A stretch of DNA of 40,191 bases, taken from assembly GCA_030374735.1 (NCBI GenBank), contig JASCIV010000138.1, positions 1 to 40,191 of the forward strand, given 5' to 3'. Origin of the DNA: Gracilaria caudata (lineage: Eukaryota; Rhodophyta; Florideophyceae; Gracilariales; Gracilariaceae). The notes under the pieces were generated by a model. It ran no database searches. It saw only the letters and a list, made by a program, of their open reading frames with translations, and was not told where the DNA came from. Below are positions 1 through 8,438 of this stretch, piece after piece. Each line of letters begins with the position of its first letter. Within the stretch, counting starts at the first letter, position 1. Position numbers and translations under genes: made by a program.

Positions 1-5
1 GGCGT

Positions 6-1616
6 GTGCGCGCACAGCGCAGCTGGCGGCTGCACGCGCGGCTGGCGCAGCCGCCGCATCGGCAGCAGCCGCGCGGCCTCGCGCGTGGCGCAGACGACGG
101 CGGCGCGCCAGCGATGGCGCGGCTGTTCGGCGCGCTGCGCGCGTTGCGCGCGGCGCGACTGGCGGTGGCCGACGGCTCGCAGCGGCTGTCGTACGGCTCG
201 TTGCTGTCGCACGCCGCCGCCGAGCGCGCCATGCTGCCGGAAGGCGCGGCGCGCGTGGCGCTGTTTCTGCCGCCCACCGCCGCGTTCGTGCCGGCGTTGC
301 TGGGCGTGTGGGCGGCCGGTGCCACCGCCGTGCCGCTGTCGCCGTTGTACCCCGCCGCCGCGCTGGCGCCGTTGCTGGCCGTGGCGCGCCCGCACGTCGT
401 GATCACTGCGCAGCGCCTTCGCCATGCGCTGCCGCCGCTCAATTGCGCTGTGCGCACCATCGACGACGTGCAGCCGCTGCCCGAAGACGGCGCGCAGCCG
501 GACGATGAGCGCTTTCACGCGCTGTGCGATCGCTTTGATGCGCAAATGCCGCGCGATGCGCTCATCTTCTTCACATCGGGCACCACGGGCGTGCCCAAGG
601 GCGTGGTGTGGACCTCCGATATGCTCATGTATCAGCTGCGCACGCTGTCGTACGCCTGGCGCTGGTCGCAACACGATCGCGCGCTCAACGTGCTGCCGTT
701 GCATCACATCCACGGGCTCGTCAACGTAGTGCTCAGCAGCGTGTACAACGGCGCGTCACTGGAGATGCACTCCGCCTTCGATGCACACTCTGTGTGGCGC
801 TGCTTTCTGGGCGAATCGCAACTGCAACCGCCGTCTGTGTTCATGGCCGTGCCCGCTGTGTACAAGAAACTCATTCTGTATTATGAGGCTGCCTCGTCTC
901 GCGATCAGAGCGCCATGCGACGCGCTGCGGCCGAGTTGAGATTGTATGTGTGCGGCAGCGCGTCGCTGTCGAAGGCCGATTTTGATGCGTGGCGCCATAT
1001 ATCGGGCCAGGATATCTTGGAGCGCTACGGCATGACCGAGACGGGTATGACGCTGAGCAATCCGTACGACAGCCGTCGGCAGGGCTTGTTGGGGCTGCCG
1101 CTGCCTGGAGTGGAGGCTGCCATTGAGAATGCTGAACACACTGGTCAATTGCTCATCAAGGGTCCGGGAGTGTTCCCACATTACTACGACATGCCGGAGA
1201 AGACTCAACAAGCCTTTACGCCGGACGGCTGGTTCAGGACCGGCGATGTGGTCACCACTGACGCCGACTCGGGCTACTACAAGCTGCTGGGAAGGGAGAG
1301 CGCTGACATTATCAAGACCGGCGGGTACAAAGTGTCGGCGCTGGAGATCGAGGATGTGATTCGCGAGTGCGATGGCGTTGTGGACTGTTGCGTCATTGGC
1401 GTGCCGGACGATGTGTTGGGGCAGCGAATTGCTGCCGCCTTGATTGTGGATCGTACCAACGATGTTTTGAGTGCCGTTCAACGTCGAGTGGAACAATTTT
1501 TGCCCAAGTACAAGATTCCCAGACAGTATCACGTTGTGGATGACTTTCCGAGAAACGTTTTGGGCAAGGTTCAGAAGCAGATGTTGCGTCTGAGACTTGG
1601 CGTGACAACAGCGTAA
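6..1616 (+). CDS. Acyl-CoA/malonyl-CoA synthetase (ANL superfamily, ACSF3-like)
   Basis: An adenylate-forming enzyme that activates a carboxylic acid with ATP and transfers it to CoA. The frame is 536 codons and complete at its 3' end, but it is open to the left edge of the window, so the true start is uncertain; the first in-frame ATG is at 114. ANL core motifs appear in order: P-loop FFTSGTTGVPKG (about residues 187-198), ERYGMTETG (about 339-347), GWFRTGD (about 408), the hinge and CoA-binding stretch GRESADIIKTGGYKVSALE (about 429-447), and the catalytic lysine loop NVLGKVQK near 517. The closest family I recognise is the mitochondrial malonyl-CoA synthetase/ACSF3 group, which is a family-level guess. 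The basic Arg/Ala-rich N-terminus would suit an organelle transit peptide. GC content is very high at the 5' end and falls towards the 3' end. No intron is seen. Confidence 0.9.
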   Translation: MRAQRSWRLHARLAQPPHRQQPRGLARGADDGGAPAMARLFGALRALRAARLAVADGSQRLSYGSLLSHAAAERAMLPEGAARVALFLPPTAAFVPALLGVWAAGATAVPLSPLYPAAALAPLLAVARPHVVITAQRLRHALPPLNCAVRTIDDVQPLPEDGAQPDDERFHALCDRFDAQMPRDALIFFTSGTTGVPKGVVWTSDMLMYQLRTLSYAWRWSQHDRALNVLPLHHIHGLVNVVLSSVYNGASLEMHSAFDAHSVWRCFLGESQLQPPSVFMAVPAVYKKLILYYEAASSRDQSAMRRAAAELRLYVCGSASLSKADFDAWRHISGQDILERYGMTETGMTLSNPYDSRRQGLLGLPLPGVEAAIENAEHTGQLLIKGPGVFPHYYDMPEKTQQAFTPDGWFRTGDVVTTDADSGYYKLLGRESADIIKTGGYKVSALEIEDVIRECDGVVDCCVIGVPDDVLGQRIAAALIVDRTNDVLSAVQRRVEQFLPKYKIPRQYHVVDDFPRNVLGKVQKQMLRLRLGVTTA

Positions 1617-2281
1617 TGTCTACGCATGTAAACGGATCCTTACGTAATCATTATGTGTATCGGTCTCTCATGGCAATGCAACAACAAGGTGTTATCCTTC
1701 CCTCTGCCACTGCCCGTAACATTAACATTCCTTTTGGGGACACTGCTGATTTGCTTTGCTTCTTGCATGGCCGCCTTTTTCACACGCCCAGCTGGGCTTC
1801 ACCATTCTCTTTCTATCAGGCCAGATTTTGCATTACAGGCGAGAACTGTCGCGCATCCAGCGACAGCTGCAATGGATGTCTGGAGCTGCTTGAAGCTCAA
1901 CTTATGATGATCCGCCTCACATGAATGTATGCAAGTACCACAGTCGGCACGGCGCTCACGCCCAGCTTTCGTGCTACAGTACAAGCGTTTACACTTTCTT
2001 TTTCTGGCTTGAACTGTTCCACGTGACTTGCTCTACATGAAACCATGTCTTCCGCAACTGACAAAAACGGTGCTATAGCGATACCAATTTGCCGTGTTCT
2101 CTCCGTTGGCCGACGTCATTCAAATGGTGCTGTCTATTCCATCACTCTTACGCTCCGTCCTGTCCCCCTCCCCATGTACGCATGAACACATGAACGCATG
2201 CCTGCAAAAGCTCATCCGCCACGCCGCTGTCTTCTTGCTCGCCTTCGTTTTCGATAAAACTGCTCTATGTCTTAGGCCATC
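1617..2281. other. Intergenic spacer
   Basis: This is the spacer between the synthetase and the coiled-coil membrane protein gene. A short open frame overlaps the synthetase stop (TAATG at 1614-1618), but its translation shows no recognisable domain and I do not call it a gene. Nothing else is visible apart from presumed untranslated and promoter sequence. Confidence 0.5.
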
Positions 2282-3352
2282 ATGGCAACGATATTCACCG
2301 TCACACTCTTTCTCATCCTGTGCGTCCCCGTCTCGACCCTACTCATGCCGTCACCAAGGCCGAGGAAAGTTCTCACCACAGAAGAATTGCGTCGCACTGA
2401 TTCAGATGTGAGCAGCAAATTGAATCAGTTGCATAAGACGATTGAGGCGCTTCAAGAGACGATGAAACACCGGAACGACGGGTATGACTTTCACACGCGA
2501 CAAAACGCCGATCAAATGAAGACTCGCTTCGAGAAATTGAGCGCCGTAATATCGAGACTCACCCAGCATAACTCAAAGTTGTATGTGGAGAATAGAGCCC
2601 TTCGCCAAGAAAAAACCGCTCTGGTCAACAAGATAACAAAACTTGAAAGTGAACTTCATAAGCTTGCGACAGAAACCAAGAACGCTGGAGTGCAGGCGTG
2701 GATGAGAAGAACAGCCACTGATCTGAGAAGTTTTCTGGAAGAAAGTGGGCTAGAGCATTTTGCCAGTCCACGTTTCTCTCCTATCATAGCGGGGCTTGTG
2801 TCGAATGGTGTGGTACTGATACCGCTCGCCATGGCAACATTCTTTCTTCTGCATTTTTCTAAACAACTGACTGTCCTGCGAATTGTGATGGCTTTAAACC
2901 TATTTGACCTTGGCTTTGCTACTACAATCGTTGCAAGCAGTGCCCTTCTGCTTGGCGATCCGTTTGAGGGTATGAGGCACATTAGCGAGGTCAACTTTGT
3001 ATTTATTCAAATGGTTCTAAGCGGAGTATTCTGGCTAACGTTCGGTTTCTTGGTGGCCGCCGTTGTCCAAAACCGCTCAAACCGAGCTTGGAAGTATTCG
3101 ACCGTTGAATTGTTGCTACGGTCAGCACTTGCTCTAGACTACGGTCGTAGAGTATGGAGTCCTGTCATGGACAGGGACGATATTCCCATTGGCTTACCAG
3201 TTCTCTCCTACATCATTTACCTCTGCGCCGCTGTAGCGAATGTCTACCTCACGTCTCAAGCTGCCTGGTATGCTGTGCATGCTGAAAGGAGCACGGCCCG
3301 GTCCGATGAAGAGGAGGTGATGGTATCTCTAGTCACTCACCGTCAAAACTGA
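2282..3352 (+). CDS. Coiled-coil, multi-pass membrane protein of unknown function
   Basis: This 356-aa single-exon gene starts at an ATG just after CATC and I do not recognise its family. The N-terminus (about residues 2-22) is a hydrophobic signal peptide or signal anchor. Residues about 35-135 form a long charged heptad-like stretch rich in Lys, Glu, Gln and Leu, consistent with a coiled coil. From about residue 165 come roughly four hydrophobic segments (about 165-190, 197-223, 236-262 and 298-320), followed by an acidic C-terminal tail containing a run of Glu. The layout is a lumenal or extracellular coiled coil attached to a four-helix membrane domain. Base composition and codon use look like normal host coding DNA and the frame is intact, so I treat it as a real host gene. 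Confidence 0.75.
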   Translation: MATIFTVTLFLILCVPVSTLLMPSPRPRKVLTTEELRRTDSDVSSKLNQLHKTIEALQETMKHRNDGYDFHTRQNADQMKTRFEKLSAVISRLTQHNSKLYVENRALRQEKTALVNKITKLESELHKLATETKNAGVQAWMRRTATDLRSFLEESGLEHFASPRFSPIIAGLVSNGVVLIPLAMATFFLLHFSKQLTVLRIVMALNLFDLGFATTIVASSALLLGDPFEGMRHISEVNFVFIQMVLSGVFWLTFGFLVAAVVQNRSNRAWKYSTVELLLRSALALDYGRRVWSPVMDRDDIPIGLPVLSYIIYLCAAVANVYLTSQAAWYAVHAERSTARSDEEEVMVSLVTHRQN

Positions 3353-3655
3353 CGCTGACCCTTCACAGTAAATGGAACATCCCACGAAAGCCTTTTGTTC
3401 GTTATCATAAGTATCATGCTCATCTCCGGGGGCCGCAAAATTCAGGAGCAGCACACCCTCTTCCTCCGCTTGTTATGTGATCAGCATCCTACACAACGAA
3501 ATTTATAAACGTCACAAAAAGCGTCCTCTTATTTGAAAACTGGGCGTCTCCTGAAAATACATGAAAACGCCATTTGTGGTTATGACGCCGGCAATGACAG
3601 CCTTTGATAGGGGGACGCAGAAAAGTAAATGAAAAATGTAGGCTTCCGTAGAGAG
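3353..3655. other. Intergenic spacer
   Basis: This AT-richer sequence after the membrane-protein gene contains no open frame or structure that I can support. Confidence 0.4.
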
Positions 3656-4288
3656 TACAGTAGGGTAGGCTGAAACTTGAACAAATTTAGTCGAATCCCG
3701 ATATTTTCGACACCCATTATTTTTGAGTAAAACTACTTAGATGTCAAAGAAGATGAACGTTTCCGCTATCAAACAAGCTAAGAACGAAGCCGAACAATAA
3801 AGGAACAGGGGAGAAACAGCCACTTTAGTATAGAGGTCCAGAAAAGGCTCAATGCGGAAAACGTAGGCTCAAAACTTGAACAAAAATCTTCAAATAAACG
3901 CTGTCATTAAATGTTTTGGTATACCAAATGTGACAGGTAGTGTCATTTTATTTTGAATAATGTCTTCAAAGAAGCCTGGCTTGCGCGGACATCTTCCACA
4001 ACCGTCAAAAAGCAAAGTAGAACCCGTGTGTTGCATGAATCTCCGAGTTTTATAATCGCAAACGGCGCTATTGTCATGATAACGCTGACTTTCTCTTCGT
4101 TGTCAGTGATCATGTGTTGCACATCCCTCCCCAGCTTTCAAGAGTGCGTTGCCTCTCCGAAACCAGCATAGGATCAAAACTTGAACACCGTCGCAAAGAA
4201 ATTTTCGCCGCAGATGCACTGAAAATTGTTGATTTTGGGTGTTCAACTACGAGCCCGCTTTGTTCAACTATGACCCTGCCCTATTGTA
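3656..4288. mobile_element. Tc1/mariner-like MITE (non-autonomous)
   Basis: The segment begins TACAGTAGGGTAGGC and ends, read on the reverse strand, TACAATAGGGCAGGG. The inverted termini stay similar for about 30 bp, including TTGAACAAA on both arms. The outermost TA on each side would be the TA target duplication typical of Tc1/mariner elements. A subterminal motif, AAAACTTGAAC, recurs internally near 3869 and 4174. At about 0.63 kb it carries no transposase: the only short frame starts at 3959 and matches nothing I know. Superfamily assignment rests on the TIR and TA alone. Confidence 0.65.
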
Positions 4289-5322
4289 TCATCCCAGCAG
4301 GCAGAGCGCACTGACAAATTCAATAGCAAATTGACAAGAAGCAGACGAAACACAACACAACGGACAGACGCGGAGAACCAAGCTTAGACACAGTAATGTA
4401 TTTAGACACAAAAAAAGAACAGATATATGTATTGATAGAAGATATGATATGAGTCTCAACACAAAGATCAAAAGAAGCACTCAGTCTCCAGATAAAGATA
4501 TTGCTATTCCTTCTCTGTGTCGCACGATGACTCTAACCACGACAACGCCTTCCAAGATCGTGAACTTTGAAAAAGCATACACTGTAAATGGCGCAAGCGA
4601 TATTGTTTTCCGTATAGTTCAAATCACGCAAAGCTCTCTTTTTTTACGCCCATCCCGATAGATCCAGAGCTGACGCTGACTCTGAATGCTAATGTCGTAA
4701 ATGCCGCAAGGCTTGAGGATGAGCTTGCGAGGAAGGTGATTGAAACGACGCTTCTCTTTCTTGGTCGCTACACGGAGATATGACGCTCGCGACACGCGTC
4801 CGGAGGCTCAACTGCCGAAGGTTTTATATGTAGGACCGGGTCTAAGACTTCTTCCAAACGTTCCTCCGGATCCACCTCAAATGAATATTCACTCGACAAA
4901 ACGATAGACCTTGGCACTTTATGAGAGAGACAGACAAAATCAGTAGTCACACAAGATGCCAGAAGAGCAGTAGTAGATACCTTACTCTTGAAAGATTGCT
5001 TCACGGCCGTAGGTAGATGACAACCTTACGCCGTATCACACAGATTGTCTAGGAACAACAGCTGCAAAGCCACACTATGTGAGGGACGGAATCGCAGAAG
5101 CAACCAGGCAAAAGGGACAACCAAGCAATCAAAGAATCCACCAATGCAAGAAAGACGAGCAGGCCGACAAGATAAAATATTCAGCCCACTGTAGAATGTG
5201 AACGAATACCAATGGTAATGAAGGAAGTCGAACTAGACTGTTATAGAAGAAAAGGTAGAATATGAACGAAAGAAACCGACGGGCTTGACGAATCCGACGA
5301 GAAATGGTAGAACAACATGTAG
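4289..5322. other. Intergenic DNA with possible coding relic
   Basis: No intact gene is seen. Between about 4449 and 4784 the plus strand reads as two protein-like frames in succession (70 codons ending near 4661, then about 40 codons ending at a TGA at 4782-4784). This looks like a decayed exon or transposon relic, but I cannot identify it. The remainder holds no recognisable feature. Confidence 0.3.
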
Positions 5323-6209
5323 TGCAATGGAAAAACCCACAACACATCGAGAAGTTCGGAATCTCGTCCTCTGTCGAGGTAACTGGGCGGCAGAGCCTCT
5401 CCAGGTTGACACGGCGATTCCGGGGTGTAAGTTCGGGGTCAGCTTTCACGACAAGCGTAGGAGAGTTAGAAGGTGCACTTCGTAGACGGTTGTGGGCCAT
5501 GAATGTGTATATAAGGTTCCTCCTGCGGAGGAGGACAACCCGCTTGGCGGAGAGTGCGAGGAGCCAATAGGGCAACGAGCACCGGAGGAAATCCTCGAAA
5601 CCAACCCAATAAATGGGGAGAGAACAACCACACGAAGTGGAAATATAACAAGAAACAGAAGCCTCGAAGGTAACGGAGAACGATCACGAGATATCGGTAA
5701 ATAACAATATACAGGGGAGAGCACACGGTGTATACCGGGAAAACGGCGAGATTACGAACAGTGACTATGGACGGGCCAAGGGTGATGATAGTCCGGACAC
5801 CGGGTCGCACACACTCCGTAGGAGGTGAACGACACGGCCAAGGCGGAAGCTACCAGAGCAATACCAACTATGGTTGAGTCGGGAACCCCTTGGTTGGGGA
5901 GGTTTATTTGGTGGCGGTGGCCCATGGCCGAGCCACTATATACTACAGTGAGCTCCCTACAATAGGTCTAAAATATCTAAATAATTATCTAAAGTACCAG
6001 CAATGCTGTGCCAACCATCCGGTGCAACCGTGATACACGTGGACTACTCACTCCCGTATTGGGGCTGCGCTGCACGCACACGCGTACACACCATCCACCA
6101 AGCACACCCGAGAGGGGGTTGACCATCCGCCTCTAGCGGCATAATATACAGCACCGTGCAAGCGGGAAAAATTCCTAAGTAGGTGAAAACGGCCCTGAGA
6201 GGGATTGCA
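5323..6209. repeat. ~0.9-kb interspersed repeat, copy A (solo-LTR-like)
   Basis: This segment aligns over its whole length with 12461-13367. Both copies start TGCAATGG, continue with GAAAACCC and AGAAGTTCGG, share a conserved core (GGAACCCCTTGGTTGGGGAG), and end GGGATTGCA or GGGGTTGCA. The TG...CA ends and absence of a conserved protein suggest a solo LTR, but the short TGCAA/TTGCA termini could also belong to a non-autonomous DNA element. No clear target-site duplication flanks this copy. The copies are clearly diverged, so the family is old. Confidence 0.65.
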
Positions 6210-6547
6210 CTTCACAACAATGGAAACGATACTAGTAGTACCACACGGTCGAACAGAAACAAAACCAATCACACAAACGATAACCATACAAATAGAGTAT
6301 CCACACAATAGAGTCGGTCCTCTACATAGAGAGCGAGGATCTACGGAGGGGAAAGAGACGGCGCGCCTGCACAAAACTAGTCCAAAATGGACAGTGTAGG
6401 CACTAGCACAACCACGCAAGACAAGCCCAGGTAGGCAGCGTAGTTGGCAGAGAGTGGCGGGAGGCCAAGCCGCCAAGGGAGGAGATAGAGTAGTTGCGGG
6501 GAGGGAAGAGAAAGGGAAGACGACAAAGGGGAGCAAGACAGAGTTTG

Positions 6548-6630
6548 CTGTGGTTGAGGTGGGGGGGAGGTCGTCGAGGGGAAGTGGTCTGGCCGGAGTT
6601 GAGTCGGAGGCGACTGCTCCGGCCCTTTTA
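6548..6630 (+). repeat. Short dispersed repeat, copy 1
   Basis: About 83 bp aligns with 37519-37599 in the same orientation. Both contain GGTTGAG or GTTGAGG, AAGTGGTCTG, AGAGTTGAGTCGGAGGCGAC or its variant, and GCTCCGGC followed by CTTTTA. The core includes small palindromes (AGTCGGAGGCGACT and CGGAG...CTCCG). It may be the end of a larger dispersed element, since the flanks do not align. Confidence 0.55.
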
Positions 6631-6926
6631 TGCACAACCGCACCGTCAATTCCTGGCTGGAATCGACGGTGAGGCCGGCTCGGCCAATAGGTACAGCATA
6701 TCTACCAAGCTAGCCAATAGAATGCTTAGCTGGTAAATATTTCTGCACGTGTATCTGCGCAGGACGCAGTTGCGGAATGTCATACAAATACGTGGCATTC
6801 CCGTGTATGTACGCAGAACGCAACTGCGTAGCATCACCGAATTTGCCGGGTGGCTAATGAACAGGGTCGGTGCCCATCGTCGGGGTCGTCTTGGCCACTT
6901 GGAGGGGTTTTAGTAGACAAAATGCG

Positions 6927-6961
6927 GCCGCCAGGCTCGCTACTGCGAGCCTCCTGGCGGC
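6927..6961. other. GC-rich hairpin
   Basis: GCCGCCAGGCTCGC pairs with GCGAGCCTCCTGGCGGC around a TACT loop, giving 14 base pairs with a 3-nt bulge. It lies in non-coding DNA. Its function is unknown; it may be a transposon end or a transcript structure. Confidence 0.6.
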
Positions 6962-7259
6962 ATGGGGGTCCAATTTCTAGCAGAAATAGTGTAGCAGAAT
7001 AATGCAGTAAATCTAGATTTCTATTTTACTCTGCAGGATAAATCGAAATAAAGTTTTATAGTTTTTCTGTGGAGAAACTTGTGTGCGCGTGCGCACTGCG
7101 CGCGTGACTCCAGCGTCAAAATACAAAAACACCCTCTGTTCGCACTCAAATCGTCACCATAAGTGAACTTTCCGTGACATGCGTCATCCATTTCGCTCGA
7201 CGTGCGAAGACGTACGAAGCAATTGATGCCCTGCAGGTCGGATGAATGGACGATCATTT

Positions 7260-7535
7260 GATAGCATTTTGAATAAATCGCCACTCAAAATGTGCTTACA
7301 GCGATTTTGAATGCATCCAATATTTTCAATGCTTACATCATTCATACCGTCCAAGCCATTTGAGTGCGTACAATTAAGCGGCATTCAAAGTAATGAGTGC
7401 ATTCAAAATGCTCTAAATCATTCCATTCAAAAAAAAAATCATTCAAAACTGACACAATTTAATAGAGTTGAATCATATTTGAATGCTTAGACATCCAACA
7501 TTTTGAATTTTTGAACGGTCAACACGATTCAAACC
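7260..7535. repeat. CATTCAAA-word cluster
   Basis: The words CATTCAAA, TTTGAATG and one-base variants recur on both strands roughly every 15-40 bp. A comparable cluster lies at 16110-16330. It is not a clean tandem array. It may be decayed termini of a DNA element. Confidence 0.4.
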
Positions 7536-7547
7536 GTTCACTTCATG

Positions 7548-7705
7548 TACTGCACACTGGTGTAAAGATTTGAAGATCTAACGAGAGGTAGGGAGCAGAT
7601 GAATTGTGCATTCATAATGCCGACCGTACCTATCAGTGTGCGCGTATTTATGGCGACCCAGTCGCTACTCGGCACAACTCGTTCTGGCATTGTCTATTTC
7701 TCGTT
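7548..7705 (+). repeat. DIRS-like element, upstream direct repeat (A1)
   Basis: This matches 11510-11667 with about ten substitutions and no length change (from ACTG..CTGGTGTA through GTCTATTTCTCGTT). Immediately after it the sequence forms a small palindrome, TTTCTCGTTACGAGAAA. It probably contains the element promoter. Confidence 0.85.
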
Positions 7706-7736
7706 ACGAGAAATTCCCCCAAGCTCAGGGCGGTGA

Positions 7737-8438
7737 CATCTTCAAATTTTGCGCGAACCTAGAGTAATCACCGAAAACACACAACCAACCAACCCGGGTG
7801 CCTCAGGCTTACCTTCGAGTAGCGACCATGCTGCTCATCTTCTTAGAATTTCCTGGACTACAGGGAAGCCTTCAAGGCAAGACTATGCCGCTGTTGCGAG
7901 CGATCTCAATGCTGCAAAGCTGGTCCGGGAAGGCAGTGTTTTTGAGCGGGGCCCTCAGGTACCCAAAACCCACTTCGGGTACATTAAGCAACCCGCGGAC
8001 GCGTTCTTGAACGATTTGAAGGCCAAAGACCGGCGATCTGCGAAGGAGTGGGAGTATCTTAGCGCAGTTGGCGTATGGACCGAAACAGGATTGGCTGCTT
8101 TGTCTCTCGTACGGACTGGTACTGGAAGCGTCGAGGACTTTGGACGCATGCTCTCGCTGGCAGAGGATTCCTTTAAGGCCGCTTTAGAGGTTTTGTCTAT
8201 GCGAGCACTGTACTTTCGCGATATCACAGAGCAGGGTTTGGAGATCGCACGACAGATGTCCTTTCGTGTTGAACAGGGACACGACGCCGTTTTCTCTAAC
8301 TCGTACCGAAGTGCGCTCGAAGCCCTTAGCACCAAACTGGAGATTGAGGCCGCTAAGCAGCTTGCGAAAGCAAGACTCGAGAAGGCGAAGAAAGGAAAGG
8401 GCGGCAATAGTGCCGCACAGCCTGAAAAATGTTACTAA
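7737..8438 (+). CDS. DIRS-like element gag-type ORF1
   Basis: This open frame of about 233 codons lies between the A1 repeat and the RT gene. No catalytic motif is visible. The C-terminal third is a charged, Ala/Lys/Glu-rich helix-forming region ending in a Lys cluster, as expected of a nucleic-acid-binding gag. The frame has no ATG in its first ~130 codons: the upstream stop is at 7734-7736 and the first in-frame Met falls in GRMLSL. Initiation must therefore be non-AUG, or the start is mutated or lies on another exon. The stop overlaps the RT start (ATGTTACTAA, 8429-8438). This is the only ORF1-sized frame and assignment as gag is by position. Confidence 0.65.
   Translation, partial: HLQILREPRVITENTQPTNPGASGLPSSSDHAAHLLRISWTTGKPSRQDYAAVASDLNAAKLVREGSVFERGPQVPKTHFGYIKQPADAFLNDLKAKDRRSAKEWEYLSAVGVWTETGLAALSLVRTGTGSVEDFGRMLSLAEDSFKAALEVLSMRALYFRDITEQGLEIARQMSFRVEQGHDAVFSNSYRSALEALSTKLEIEAAKQLAKARLEKAKKGKGGNSAAQPEKCY

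Larger units (their letters stand above)
6210..7547. other. Non-coding, repeat-rich spacer
   Basis: There is no supportable gene here. It holds a short dispersed repeat (6548-6630), a GC hairpin (6927-6961), a partly repeated ~34-bp motif (about 6748-6832, ACGCAG.TGCG type) and a stretch dense in CATTCAAA-like words (about 7260-7535). It ends where the DIRS-like element begins. Confidence 0.45.

Noticed and set aside
756..1532. 258-codon minus-strand frame opposite the acyl-CoA synthetase.
   Set aside because: It is a shadow of the GC-rich plus-strand gene, and its translation shows no domain while the plus strand has all ANL motifs.
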